Below, piece by piece: positions 32,359-40,741 of a stretch of DNA of 64,000 nucleotides. Under the pieces are notes generated by a model that was given only the letters and a program-made list of their open reading frames with translations, did no database searches and was not told the origin of the DNA. The DNA is from Streptomyces sp. Root431 (lineage in GTDB: Bacteria > Actinomycetota > Actinomycetes > Streptomycetales > Streptomycetaceae): the NCBI RefSeq assembly GCF_001426585.1, contig NZ_LMEI01000010.1, positions 186,001-250,000 of the forward strand, given 5' to 3'. Both the position numbers and the translations under genes were made by a program. Numbering within the stretch: the first letter of the stretch is position 1; the number at the start of each line of letters is the position of its first letter.

Positions 32359-32891
32359 CGCGCGGGGGCCGGGTGGCCGGGGTCCATGACCACGAAGCCC
32401 CGCTTTCCGCGTACCGGGCGCTGGTCGTCACCGCCTCCAACCGGGCGTCGGCCGGGGTGTACGAGGACAAGGGCGGCCCGCTGATCGCCGAGGGCCTGAC
32501 CCGGATGGGCTTCGACGTCGACGGCCCGCAGGTCGTCCCGGACGGGGCGCCGGTCGAGGCCGCGCTGCGGGCCGGGGTCGAGGCGGGGTACGACGCGATC
32601 GTCACCACCGGCGGTACGGGCATCTCGCCCACCGACGAGACGCCCGAGGTCACCCGCCGGGTCCTGGAGCGCGAGATCCCCGGCATCCCGGAGGCCATTC
32701 GCGCGTACGGCCGCGAGAAGGTGCCGACGGCGGCGCTGTCGCGCGGGCTCGCGGGGGTCGCGGGCGGCACGCTGATCGTGAACCTGCCGGGGTCCACCGG
32801 CGGGGTGCGGGACGGGCTCGCGGTCCTGGAGCCGATCATCCGGCACGCCGTCGACCAGATCCGCGGCGGCGACCACCCGAGACCGTCATGA
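32355..32891 (+). CDS. MogA/MoaB family molybdenum cofactor biosynthesis protein
   Basis: The 178-residue protein adenylylates molybdopterin before molybdate insertion by MoeA. It carries I-V-T-T-G-G-T-G-I-S-P-T-D-E-T-P-E and N-L-P-G-S-T-G-G-V-R, both typical of MogA/MoaB. The GTG start at 32355 overlaps the moaC stop; a short non-conserved N-terminus suggests a later GTG could also be used. It is coupled by ATGA to the acetyltransferase gene downstream. Confidence 0.94.
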   Translation: MTRGGRVAGVHDHEAPLSAYRALVVTASNRASAGVYEDKGGPLIAEGLTRMGFDVDGPQVVPDGAPVEAALRAGVEAGYDAIVTTGGTGISPTDETPEVTRRVLEREIPGIPEAIRAYGREKVPTAALSRGLAGVAGGTLIVNLPGSTGGVRDGLAVLEPIIRHAVDQIRGGDHPRPS

Positions 32892-33499
32892 TCCCGTCCT
32901 GGCCCGTGGTCCTGGTGGACGGGGACGTCGTCCTCCGCCCGATAAAGATGGGCGACCAGCGGGCCTGGCGCGAGGTGAACCGGCGCAACCGCGAGTGGCT
33001 GCGGCCCTGGGAGGCGACGGTTCCGCCCCCGGCGCCGGGCGGCCCGGTCGCGCAGCGGCCGACGTACCGTCAAATGGTCCGCCATCTGCGGTCGGAGGCG
33101 AAGGCGGGCCGGATGCTGCCGTTCGTCATCGAGTACCAGGGGCGTCTCGTCGGGCAGTTGACCGTGGCGGGGATCACCTGGGGTTCGATGTGCTCGGGGC
33201 ACGTGGGCTACTGGGTGGACAGCGAGGTGGCCGGGCGCGGGGTGATGCCGACGGCGGTCGCGCTCGCTGTCGACCACTGCTTCCGCGCGGTCGGGCTGCA
33301 CCGGATGGAGGTGTGCATCCGCCCGGAGAACGGGCCTTCGCGCCGGGTCGTGGAGAAACTCGGCTTCCGCGAGGAGGGGATGCGCCCCCGCTATCTCCAC
33401 ATCGACGGCGCGTGGCGGGACCATCTGGTCTTCGCGATGACGGTGGAGGAGGTGCCGGAGGGATTGCTGCGGCGCTGGCGTCAGACGAGAATGGCATAA
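32888..33499 (+). CDS. GNAT family N-acetyltransferase, RimJ-like
   Basis: The 203-residue protein resembles ribosomal-protein alanine acetyltransferases. It has V-L-R-P-I-K-M-G-D, E-V-N-R-R-N-R-E-W-L-R-P-W-E, and the acetyl-CoA/C-terminal block P-E-N-G-P-S-R-R-V-V-E-K-L-G-F-R-E-E-G. The ATG lies inside the previous stop. It contains an ATA isoleucine codon, rare in this genome. Its target protein is not known. Confidence 0.9.
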   Translation: MIPSWPVVLVDGDVVLRPIKMGDQRAWREVNRRNREWLRPWEATVPPPAPGGPVAQRPTYRQMVRHLRSEAKAGRMLPFVIEYQGRLVGQLTVAGITWGSMCSGHVGYWVDSEVAGRGVMPTAVALAVDHCFRAVGLHRMEVCIRPENGPSRRVVEKLGFREEGMRPRYLHIDGAWRDHLVFAMTVEEVPEGLLRRWRQTRMA

Positions 33500-33636
33500 A
33501 CGTTCGAATTTAATCGCCAGTTGGCACACGAACGATCTGAACAATCACAAAAAAGTTCAGTGATATCAGCCAGATCGTGCGACACACCGGGCCAATTGGC
33601 CGATGCCCGTAACGGAACCCCTCTACCGTGTGAGGC
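33500..33636. promoter_or_regulatory. AT-rich leader before sepX with nested inverted repeats
   Basis: This 137-bp region is the most AT-rich stretch near here. CTGAAC at 33537-33542 pairs with GTTCAG at 33555-33560, and CGATCTG at 33533-33539 pairs alternatively with CAGATCG at 33571-33577. The two stems share bases and so exclude each other. TACCGT upstream of the GTG start could be a -10. It may act as an intergenic terminator for the moa genes, a promoter, or both. Confidence 0.5.
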
Positions 33637-34689
33637 GTGAGCAGCAGCGGCCTCATCTACGCAGTCATCGTCGGGGCCTGGGCCGCCTACTTGGTGCCGA
33701 TGTGGCTCCGCAGGCAGGACGAGCTGAACGAAGCCCGTCCGACGGAACGCTTCAGCACCGCCATCCGGCTGCTGTCCGGACGGGCGGGGATGGAGCGCCG
33801 GTACGCCAAGGAGCTCAAGGAGCGGGACCTTACGGCGGAGGGACCGACGCCCGACGTGGACCCGGACGCGGCGACCGAGCATCTGAGCTCGGTCGACGTC
33901 CGGGCCTTTTCCGCGCCCGCGGCCAGGACCGAGGCGCGCCTCGAACTCCCGGCCCCCGAGCCGGAACCCGAGCCGGAACCCGCCCCCGCGCCCGCCTCGG
34001 CTCGCGCCGCCACCGGCGCGGCGGCCGAGCGGGCCCGCCGGGGCAAGGTCCTCGCCAGGCGCCGGCGCACCACGACGCTCCTCTTCGCCGGGTTCACCCT
34101 CGGCGCGGTCGTCGCGGCCGTCGGCGGCGTCCCCTTCCTGTGGGCGCCCGCGGTCCCGGCCCTGCTCCTGAGCGCGTACATCGTGCATCTGCGGGTCCAG
34201 GAGCGGCGGCGCTTCGTGTACGTGATGGACCGGCGCCGCGCGGAAGCGGCGGCGGCCCGGCTGCGCGAGAGCCGTCGCCCCACCCCGACGCCCGAGCCGG
34301 AGGCCGAGCAGTCCCCGGTCTCGACGCCGCCCGTGTCCCCGCAGGAGGCCGGCCGGCGCGCCCTGGTCGAGCAGACGGACCACGCGGAGTGGGTGGACCA
34401 GCAGCGCGAGCGTGGCCCGGCCCGCGGCGACAGCTGGGAGCCGGTCCCGGTCCCGCTCCCCACGTACGTCACGGCGCCGGTCGCGCCGCGCGCGTCGAGC
34501 GGCGTCGACATCACGGACCCGGAGACGTGGAGCGCGGCCCGCTCCTCCACGGCGGCGGACCCGACCCCCGCCCCGTCCCCGGCCCCCCGCCGCCGCCAGG
34601 CCCCGCCCCGCCGCGGCCGCGACAACGGCCGCACGCCCCTCTTCGACCAGTACGCGGAGGACGACCGCCCCCGGGCGGCCAACGAATGA
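33637..34689 (+). CDS. sepX: SepX / GlpR-type divisome membrane protein
   Basis: The 350-residue protein starts with a membrane helix (S-S-G-L-I-Y-A-V-I-V-G-A-W-A-A-Y-L-V-P), then R-R-Q-D-E-L-N-E. An Ala/Pro/Glu-rich linker follows, a helical hairpin of two membrane segments (about 145-190), and a long Pro-rich disordered cytosolic tail. Its position after moeA-moaC-mog-rimJ and its topology match SepX, needed for Streptomyces septation, and the corynebacterial GlpR receptor for gephyrin-like Glp. The assignment rests on layout and recalled context, since the tail is low complexity. GTG at 33637 is the start. Confidence 0.82.
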   Translation: MSSSGLIYAVIVGAWAAYLVPMWLRRQDELNEARPTERFSTAIRLLSGRAGMERRYAKELKERDLTAEGPTPDVDPDAATEHLSSVDVRAFSAPAARTEARLELPAPEPEPEPEPAPAPASARAATGAAAERARRGKVLARRRRTTTLLFAGFTLGAVVAAVGGVPFLWAPAVPALLLSAYIVHLRVQERRRFVYVMDRRRAEAAAARLRESRRPTPTPEPEAEQSPVSTPPVSPQEAGRRALVEQTDHAEWVDQQRERGPARGDSWEPVPVPLPTYVTAPVAPRASSGVDITDPETWSAARSSTAADPTPAPSPAPRRRQAPPRRGRDNGRTPLFDQYAEDDRPRAANE

Positions 34690-34741
34690 CCCCACCGGGG
34701 GCCCGCGACGAGCCCCCGGTGACCTGCGGCGGAACGGATTT

Positions 34742-34769
34742 TTGCGTGAGCCGGTCGGGATGCTAATGT
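34742..34769 (+). promoter_or_regulatory. Promoter of the tRNA-Ala gene
   Basis: TTGCGT at 34742-34747 and TAATGT at 34764-34769 are separated by 16 bp. They resemble the vegetative -35 and -10. The mature tRNA begins 15 bases after the -10. Confidence 0.65.
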
Positions 34770-34783
34770 TTCACACGTCGCAA

Positions 34784-34857
34784 GGGCCTGTGGCGCAGTC
34801 TGGTAGCGCACCTCGTTCGCATCGAGGGGGTCTGGGGTTCAAATCCCCACAGGTCCA
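34784..34857 (+). tRNA. tRNA-Ala (anticodon CGC)
   Basis: The 74-nt gene folds into a full cloverleaf. The acceptor is GGGCCTG with CAGGTCC, the anticodon stem is CCTCG/CGAGG around the loop TTCGCAT, and the T arm is TGGGG-TTCAAAT-CCCCA. The G3-U70 wobble pair, the main identity element of alanine tRNAs, is present. The discriminator is A and no CCA is encoded. A strong terminator follows. I see no integrated element at its 3' end. Confidence 0.96.
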
Positions 34858-34865
34858 CAGACACT

Positions 34866-34907
34866 AAGGATCCCGTCCGATCGAAAGATCGGGCGGGATC
34901 CTTTCTT
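34866..34907 (+). terminator. Rho-independent terminator after tRNA-Ala
   Basis: A 17-bp stem (34866-34882 with 34887-34903, one G-U pair) closes a GAAA tetraloop. TTTCTTT follows. It is the most classical terminator in the window. Confidence 0.95.
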
Positions 34908-34968
34908 TGTGCCCGGCGGGATGCCCGGGCGGGATGCCCGGCAGGCGATCCTGGCCCGGGCGTGAGGG

Positions 34969-35448
34969 TCAGATGAGGCTCTTCGCGAAGCAGCGGCTGT
35001 TGGGGTAGTCGCGGTAGTGGCCGAACTTGGTGCAGGGTTCGTAGCCGCTGGAGGTGTAGAGGGCGATGGCTTCCGGCTGGGCCGTGCCCGTTTCCAGGAC
35101 CATGCGGGTGCGGCCGGCCGCGCGGGCGTCGGCTTCGAGGGTGGCGAGGATGCGGCGGGCCAGGCCAAGGCCGCGGGCCTCGGGGATGACGTACATGCGC
35201 TTCAGCTCGGCGTCGCCGTCCGCGTAGCCCTCGTCGTTCAGGTCCTGCGTGCGCCAGCCGCCGGTGGCCACCGGGAAGCCGTCGGCGTCGTAGGCGAGGA
35301 GGTAGAGGCCGTGCGGGGGGTCGAACATCCCGGCGTCCAGCGGTGTGACATCGCCCTCGTCGCCGTAGCGGGCGGCGTATTCGAGCTGCACCGCGTCGTT
35401 GAGTTTGACGGCGTCGGGGTGGTCATAGGGCGTGGGCTGGATGTTCAT
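34969..35448 (-). CDS. GNAT family N-acetyltransferase
   Basis: The 159-residue protein has the acetyl-CoA signature R-M-Y-V-I-P-E-A-R-G-L-G-L-A-R-R and a C-terminal L-Y-T-S-S-G-Y-E-P block. ATG at 35448 was chosen; a longer frame to 35475 is possible. Substrate unknown. It is divergent from the exonuclease gene, with a 50-bp gap containing the near-palindrome GTACATGTAT. Confidence 0.9.
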   Translation of the reverse strand: MNIQPTPYDHPDAVKLNDAVQLEYAARYGDEGDVTPLDAGMFDPPHGLYLLAYDADGFPVATGGWRTQDLNDEGYADGDAELKRMYVIPEARGLGLARRILATLEADARAAGRTRMVLETGTAQPEAIALYTSSGYEPCTKFGHYRDYPNSRCFAKSLI

Positions 35449-35498
35449 GCGGAATATCGTACATGTATGCAGCAACTGGGTGTCGGTATTCTCCCGGG

Positions 35499-36302
35499 AT
35501 GCTCACTGTCACGTCCGTGAATGTCAATGGTCTCCGCGCCGCCGCGAAGAAGGGCTTCGTCGAGTGGCTGGCCGGCACCTCCGCCGACGCCGTGTGCCTT
35601 CAGGAGGTGCGTGCCGAGGAGGCGCAGCTGCCCGCCGAGGTGCGGGCGCCCGAGGGCTGGTTCACCGCCCACGCGCCCGCCGCCGCCAAGGGCCGGGCCG
35701 GCGTCTCCCTGTACACGCGCCGCGAGCCCGACGCGGTGCGCGTCGGCTTCGGGTCGAGCGAGTTCGACGGCAGCGGACGGTACATCGAGGCCGACCTGCC
35801 CGGTGTGACCGTCGCCAGCCTCTACCTGCCCTCCGGCGAGGTCGGCACCGAGCGCCAGGACGAGAAGATGCGCTTCCTCGGCGAGTTCCTGCCGTACCTG
35901 AAGGAGCTCAGGGCCCGGGCCGCCGCCGACGGCCGCGAGGTCGTCGTCTGCGGAGACTGGAACATCGCCCACCGCGAGGCCGACCTCAAGAACTGGAAGG
36001 CCAACAAGAAGAACGCCGGCTTCCTCCCCGAGGAGCGGGAGTGGCTCGGGCGGGTCTTCGAGGAGGGCGACGGCGGGTACGTCGATGTCGTGCGGGCCCT
36101 GCACCCCGATCAGGAGGGGCCCTACTCCTGGTGGTCCTACCGCGGCCGCGCCTTCGACAACGACAGCGGCTGGCGCATCGACTACCAGGTCGCCACCCCC
36201 GGCCTCGCCGCCAAGGCCGTCAAGGCCTACGTCGAGCGCGCCGCCACGCACGCCGAGCGGTGGAGCGATCACGCCCCCGTGACCGCCGTCTACGAGCTGT
36301 AG
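35499..36302 (+). CDS. xthA: Exodeoxyribonuclease III
   Basis: The 267-residue enzyme is an AP endonuclease and 3'-5' exonuclease of base-excision repair. It has S-V-N-V-N-G-L-R (metal site), L-Q-E-V-R, V-C-G-D-W-N-I-A-H and the C-terminal W-S-D-H-A-P-V-T, which are the EEP-family catalytic blocks. The Y-S-W-W-S-Y-R-G segment near residue 210 fits ExoIII. ATG 35499 lacks a strong ribosome site but is the only start matching the conserved N-terminus. Confidence 0.96.
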   Translation: MLTVTSVNVNGLRAAAKKGFVEWLAGTSADAVCLQEVRAEEAQLPAEVRAPEGWFTAHAPAAAKGRAGVSLYTRREPDAVRVGFGSSEFDGSGRYIEADLPGVTVASLYLPSGEVGTERQDEKMRFLGEFLPYLKELRARAAADGREVVVCGDWNIAHREADLKNWKANKKNAGFLPEEREWLGRVFEEGDGGYVDVVRALHPDQEGPYSWWSYRGRAFDNDSGWRIDYQVATPGLAAKAVKAYVERAATHAERWSDHAPVTAVYEL

Positions 36303-36354
36303 ACCGACCCCGGGCGGTAGCGTGCCGGGGAAGGCAGGGGATTCAGGGGGAGTC

Positions 36355-37104
36355 TTGAGCGCGCGCATCCTGGTGGCCGAGGACGATCCGAAGCAGTCGC
36401 GGCTGATCCGGATCTATCTGGAGCGGGAGGGGAACACCGTCCAGGTCATGGCCGACGGACGCTCCGCCCTGGAGCGCGTCCGGTCCGTCCGGCCCGACCT
36501 CGTCGTGCTCGACGTGATGCTGCCCGCCGTCGACGGGCTCGACGTCTGCCGCATCCTGCGCTCCGAGGGATCGGACGTGCCGATCCTCCTGCTGACCGCG
36601 CGCAGCACCGAGGAGGACATGCTCCTCGGCCTCGACCTCGGCGCCGACGACTACCTCACCAAGCCGTACAGCCCGCGCGAGCTGACCGCCCGGGTCCGCG
36701 CGCTCCTGCGCAGGTCCCGGGCGACCGGCGCCGCCGCCCGCGACGAGCTGCTGCGGGTCGGCGCGGTCGAGCTCGACACCGGCCGGTTCGAGGTGCGCGT
36801 CTCCGGCCGGCCGGTGGCCCTGACCTCCAAGGAGTTCTCCCTCCTGGAGGTCCTCGCCCGTGAGCCGGGCCGCGTCTTCACCCGGACGCAGATCATCGAG
36901 CGCGTCTTCGGCTTCGGCAGCGACGTCCTGGAGCGGACCGTGGACGTCCACGTCCGGAACCTGCGGCTGAAGCTGGAGGCCGATCCCGCCCGGCCCCGGT
37001 ATCTGGAGACCGTGTACGGGCGGGGGTATCGCCTCTCGGAGGCGGAGGCGGAGGCGGAGGCGGAGGCGGAGGCGGCAGCGGAGGACTTGGGGGAGCGGGC
37101 TTGA
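36355..37104 (+). CDS. OmpR-family response regulator
   Basis: The 249-residue protein has a receiver domain with acidic pocket E9-D10-D11, phospho-acceptor Asp53 (V-L-D-V-M-L-P), T in L-L-T-A-R and K in Y-L-T-K-P. A winged-helix domain follows, ending Y-G-R-G-Y-R. The C-terminus is an E-A dipeptide run encoded by a GAGGCG hexamer repeat (about 37039-37075), likely to vary in length. The start is TTG 36355 four to five bases after AGGGGG; GTG 36322 is possible. TTGA overlap couples it to the kinase gene. Confidence 0.94.
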   Translation: MSARILVAEDDPKQSRLIRIYLEREGNTVQVMADGRSALERVRSVRPDLVVLDVMLPAVDGLDVCRILRSEGSDVPILLLTARSTEEDMLLGLDLGADDYLTKPYSPRELTARVRALLRRSRATGAAARDELLRVGAVELDTGRFEVRVSGRPVALTSKEFSLLEVLAREPGRVFTRTQIIERVFGFGSDVLERTVDVHVRNLRLKLEADPARPRYLETVYGRGYRLSEAEAEAEAEAEAAAEDLGERA

Positions 37105-38759
37105 GTTTCCGGCTGCGGGTCTTCTCGCTCATTCTGCTCGTCGCCCTGGCCGCCACCTCCGCCACCGCCTGGCTCACCCTGCGCCAGGTCACCGGCCAGC
37201 TCCGCGAGTCCGCCGCCGCCGACCGGCAGTCCGTCACGCGGATCACCGAGGAACTGCGCGCCTACGGCGCGAACCGCGGCACCTGGGACGGGGTCGCCCC
37301 CACCGTCCGGGCCCTCGCCGAGAAGACCGGACAGCGGATCAGGGTCGGCACCGACCGGCAGGGGCAGATCGCCGACTCCGACGTCCTCCTCGGCCGTGAC
37401 CCGAGGCCCGGCGGCACCGCGCCCGCGCTCCTCGTCGACCCGCGGCCCGTGCTGGACTTCCCCCCGAGCTTCACCCCCGCGTCGATGCCCAAGGTGACGG
37501 CCTCGGTGATCCGCGCCTACGACTCGGGCGTCACCTACGCGGCCTGCCTGACCCGCGTCGGGCACAAGGTCACCGTCCTGCGCGGCAAGTTCGGGATGCC
37601 GCTCTTCCAGGACGGCGGAATTGCTCCGGGAGGCGTGCCCGGTGGCGCGCCCTGCACCGAGGACCGTACGAGCGGGCCGCGCCCCGCCGACGACGCCGCC
37701 ACTCAGGCCTGCCGCTCGGAGCGGGCCGCCGAGGTGCTCACCTGCCTGCGCCGGGTCTTCACCGAGCGGACCGCCGCCGTCGCTCCCCAGCCGCTCACCG
37801 TGCGGCTCGGCGCTGTCGACGACGCAGGGCAGTCCCTCGCCGCAGGCCCCACCGCCGTCGTCGCGGCCGGGGTGGCCGCCGCCGCGCTCGCCTGCGCGCT
37901 GCTGCTCAGCCGGGCCGTCCTCCGCCCCGTACGGGCCCTGACGTCGGCCTCCCGGGGCCTCGGCGAGGGCGACCTCGGGCGCCGGGTGCCCGCCTCGGGC
38001 CGGGACGAGATCGGGGAGCTCGGCCGCTCCTTCAACCGGATGGCCGACTCGCTCCAGGACAGCGAGGAGCGGCAGCGCCGCCTCGTCGGCGACATCGCGC
38101 ACGAGCTCCGCACCCCGCTCGCCAACCTCCGCGGCTATCTGGAGGCCCTCCGCGACGGCGTCCTGGAGGCCGACGCCGAACTCCTCGACTCGCTCCACGA
38201 GGAGGTGCTGCTCCAGCAGCGCATCGTGGACGACCTCCAGGACCTCGCGCTCGCCGAGGCGGGCGCCCTCACGTACCACCGCAGGACCCTGGACGCCCGC
38301 GAGCTCGTCGAGGCCTGCCGCACCGCGCACAGCGCCCGGGCGGCGGCGGCCGGCGTCGCGCTCGACGTGGTGGGGGCGGGGCCCGGCACCGTACGGCTGG
38401 ACGGGGACCCGGACCGGCTGCGCCAGGCCCTCGGCAATCTCGTCGGCAACGCCGTACGCCACACCGCCCCGGCGGGCGGTGTGGTGCGGCTGGAGCTGAC
38501 TGAGGAGGACGGACTCGTGCGGATCGCGGTACGGGACACCGGCAGCGGGATCCCGGCCGCCGACCTCCCGCACCTCTTCGACCGCTTCTGGCGGGCGGAC
38601 GCGGCACGCGGGCGGGCCACCGGCGGCAGCGGGCTCGGGCTCTCGATCGCCCGTCAGATCGTGGCGGACCACGGCGGGGACGTCGAGGTGACGAGCGAGG
38701 TGGGGGTGGGCTCGGTGTTCACCGTCGTGCTTCCCGCGACCCGGAGCTCCGCTCTCTGA
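37101..38759 (+). CDS. HAMP-domain sensor histidine kinase
   Basis: The 552-residue kinase has two membrane helices (about 5-27 and 250-272) around a 220-residue extracellular sensor. The sensor holds five cysteines and resembles no ligand domain I know. The HAMP domain is followed by the H-box D-I-A-H-E-L-R-T-P with His334, and the N, G1 and G2 boxes (N-L-V-G-N-A-V-R-H, D-T-G-S-G-I, G-G-S-G-L-G-L). It starts at TTG 37101, overlapping the regulator stop. The exporter operon ends 3 bp away, tail to tail, and is the likely target. Confidence 0.94.
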   Translation: MSFRLRVFSLILLVALAATSATAWLTLRQVTGQLRESAAADRQSVTRITEELRAYGANRGTWDGVAPTVRALAEKTGQRIRVGTDRQGQIADSDVLLGRDPRPGGTAPALLVDPRPVLDFPPSFTPASMPKVTASVIRAYDSGVTYAACLTRVGHKVTVLRGKFGMPLFQDGGIAPGGVPGGAPCTEDRTSGPRPADDAATQACRSERAAEVLTCLRRVFTERTAAVAPQPLTVRLGAVDDAGQSLAAGPTAVVAAGVAAAALACALLLSRAVLRPVRALTSASRGLGEGDLGRRVPASGRDEIGELGRSFNRMADSLQDSEERQRRLVGDIAHELRTPLANLRGYLEALRDGVLEADAELLDSLHEEVLLQQRIVDDLQDLALAEAGALTYHRRTLDARELVEACRTAHSARAAAAGVALDVVGAGPGTVRLDGDPDRLRQALGNLVGNAVRHTAPAGGVVRLELTEEDGLVRIAVRDTGSGIPAADLPHLFDRFWRADAARGRATGGSGLGLSIARQIVADHGGDVEVTSEVGVGSVFTVVLPATRSSAL

Positions 38760-38762
38760 GCG

Positions 38763-40001
38763 TCACGGGCCGGCCAGTGCCACCGTCGGGGCCAGGCGGC
38801 TCGCCCGTACCGCCGGATAGAGCCCCGCGAGCATCCCGATCACCAGCGTCGCCCCCACCCCGGCCGCCGTCGCCCACACCGGGACCACTGTCGGCCAGCC
38901 CCTGCTCAGCGCATACGCCGCCGTGATCAGCGTCCCCAGGACCGTGCCGCCGAGGCCGCCGATCACCGACAGGAGCAGCGACTCCGTGACGAACTGGGTA
39001 CGGATCTGCCCCTTGGTGGCCCCGAGCGCCCGGCGCAGTCCGATCTCCGGGCGGCGCTCCAGGACCGAGATCACCATCGTGTTGCCCACCCCGACCCCGC
39101 CGACGAGCAGCGCCACCCCGCCGAGCCCGAGGAGCAGCCCCGTGAGCGTCGACTCGGCGGCCTCGCGGGCCGCGAGCGCGTCCGAGGGGCGGGAGACCTG
39201 GACCTCGGAGGGGTTCGCCGGGTTCGCCGTGGCCGGGAGGACCGCCCGTACCGCCGCGACGGCGCTGTCGTCGGCGCGGACGTAGACCGTCGACGGACGA
39301 CCGTCGAACCGGAGGTACGTCCGGGCCGCCGGCCAGCCGACGAGCGCCGCGCCGTCCAGCTCGGGAGCGAGGGGTACGGGGTCGAGGACGCCGATCAGGG
39401 AGAACCAGCGGCCCCCGATCCAGACCCGGGTCCCCGGGGCGTACACGTCGAGCCGCTGGGCCGCCGTCGCGCCGAGGACGACCGCCGGATAGGCCTCGGT
39501 CGCCGCGTCCAGCCAGCGGCCCCGGCCGACCCGGGCGCCGACGGCCGGGAGCAGGCCGTCGTCGGCCGCGAGGACGGTGAGGGAGCCCGTACGGCCCACG
39601 GAGATCCGCTCGTTGCGGTAGACCTTCGCCTCGGTCGCACCGGTGGCGGCGACCTCCCGGACCGGCGGTACGCGGTCGATCATGCGGACCGCGTCCGCCG
39701 GGAGCCACGTCTTCTCGCCGCCGAGCGTGGCGCCCGGCGCGACCCGCAGCAGATTGGTGCCGAGGGCGTCCAGGCGGCGGTCCACCTCCGCCCGGCCCGA
39801 GCCGGAGATGCCGACCACCGCGATCATGGCGGCGACGCCGATCGCGATGCCGAGGGCGGAGAGGAAGACCCGCAGGGGGCGGGTGCGCAGGCCGGTCCCG
39901 CCGAGGCGGACGACGTCGGCGGGGCGCAGTCGGGCCGGTCGGAGGAGAGTGGCGCTCCCGGCTCCCGCGGCGCGTCCTCTCCCTCGTGGGGACGGGATCA
40001 T
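38763..40001 (-). CDS. MacB/FtsX-type ABC transporter permease
   Basis: The 412-residue protein has one N-terminal membrane helix (about 46-66), a 210-residue extracellular MacB core-type domain, and three C-terminal helices. E-I-G-L-R-R-A-L-G-A-T-K is the conserved cytosolic loop of the FtsX family. With the ATPase and adaptor upstream it forms a MacAB-like tripartite exporter, which in a Gram-positive moves peptides or drugs across one membrane. It overlaps the ATPase gene by 4 bp. Last gene of the operon. Confidence 0.92.
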   Translation of the reverse strand: MIPSPRGRGRAAGAGSATLLRPARLRPADVVRLGGTGLRTRPLRVFLSALGIAIGVAAMIAVVGISGSGRAEVDRRLDALGTNLLRVAPGATLGGEKTWLPADAVRMIDRVPPVREVAATGATEAKVYRNERISVGRTGSLTVLAADDGLLPAVGARVGRGRWLDAATEAYPAVVLGATAAQRLDVYAPGTRVWIGGRWFSLIGVLDPVPLAPELDGAALVGWPAARTYLRFDGRPSTVYVRADDSAVAAVRAVLPATANPANPSEVQVSRPSDALAAREAAESTLTGLLLGLGGVALLVGGVGVGNTMVISVLERRPEIGLRRALGATKGQIRTQFVTESLLLSVIGGLGGTVLGTLITAAYALSRGWPTVVPVWATAAGVGATLVIGMLAGLYPAVRASRLAPTVALAGP

Positions 40002-40741
40002 CCGAGGGCTCCGATCGTGGGTTCCGCTGTGGGATCCGCCGTGGGTTCGGCCGTGGGTTCCGTGCTCGTGTCGGCGACCACCCGGCCGTCGCGCATCTCG
40101 ATGCGGCGGGGCAGGGCCGCGGCGATCTCCCGGTCGTGGGTGATGACGACGACGGTCGTCCCGGCCGCGTGCAGCTCGCGCAGGAGCGCCAGGACCGCCG
40201 CGCCCGACGCCGAGTCGAGGTTTCCGGTCGGCTCGTCGGCGAGCAGGACCGCCGGGCCGCCGACCACCGCCCGTGCCACCGCGACCCGTTGGCGCTCGCC
40301 GCCGGAGAGCTGGTGCGGCAAGTGGTGGACGCGGTGGCCGAGCCCGACCCTGGCCAGGGCCGAGGCCGCGCGGGCCCGGCGGCGGCGCAGGGGGAGTCCG
40401 GCGTAGAGGAGGCCGTCCGCGACCGCGTCCAGGACGGGGACGCCCACCGCGAGGTGGAACTGCTGGAAGACGAAGCCGATCCGGGTGGCCCGCAGGGCGG
40501 AGACCTCCCCGTCGGTGAGGGCCGCCACGTCGTGCCTGTCCACGAGGACCCGGCCCGTCGAGGGGCGGTCCAGGCTGCCCATCAGGTTCAGCATGCTGGA
40601 CTTGCCGGAGCCCGACGGGCCCACGATCGCGACGAGTTCGCCGCGGCGGACGCGCAGGGTCACGTCCCGGACCGCCGCGACCCCGCCCGGGTACGTCTTC
40701 GAGACCTCGTGGAACTCCACCACGGTGTCGGGGGCGCTCAT
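39998..40741 (-). CDS. ABC transporter ATP-binding protein, MacB/LolD type
   Basis: The 247-residue ATPase has Walker A G-P-S-G-S-G-K-S, Q-loop F-Q-Q-F, signature L-S-G-G-E-R-Q-R-V-A-V-A-R-A and Walker B L-L-A-D-E-P-T-G-N-L-D. The Asn-Leu after the Walker B motif is typical of the LolD/MacB group. The C-terminus ends in a T-E-P-T-A-D-P-T repeat from a 12-bp DNA repeat near 40020-40060. It overlaps both neighbours, so operon membership is clear. Confidence 0.95.
   Translation of the reverse strand: MSAPDTVVEFHEVSKTYPGGVAAVRDVTLRVRRGELVAIVGPSGSGKSSMLNLMGSLDRPSTGRVLVDRHDVAALTDGEVSALRATRIGFVFQQFHLAVGVPVLDAVADGLLYAGLPLRRRRARAASALARVGLGHRVHHLPHQLSGGERQRVAVARAVVGGPAVLLADEPTGNLDSASGAAVLALLRELHAAGTTVVVITHDREIAAALPRRIEMRDGRVVADTSTEPTAEPTADPTAEPTIGALG

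Noticed and set aside
34784..34860. tRNA-Ala as an integration (att) site
   Set aside because: No repeat of the tRNA 3' end, integrase or excisionase is visible downstream; the terminator follows directly.
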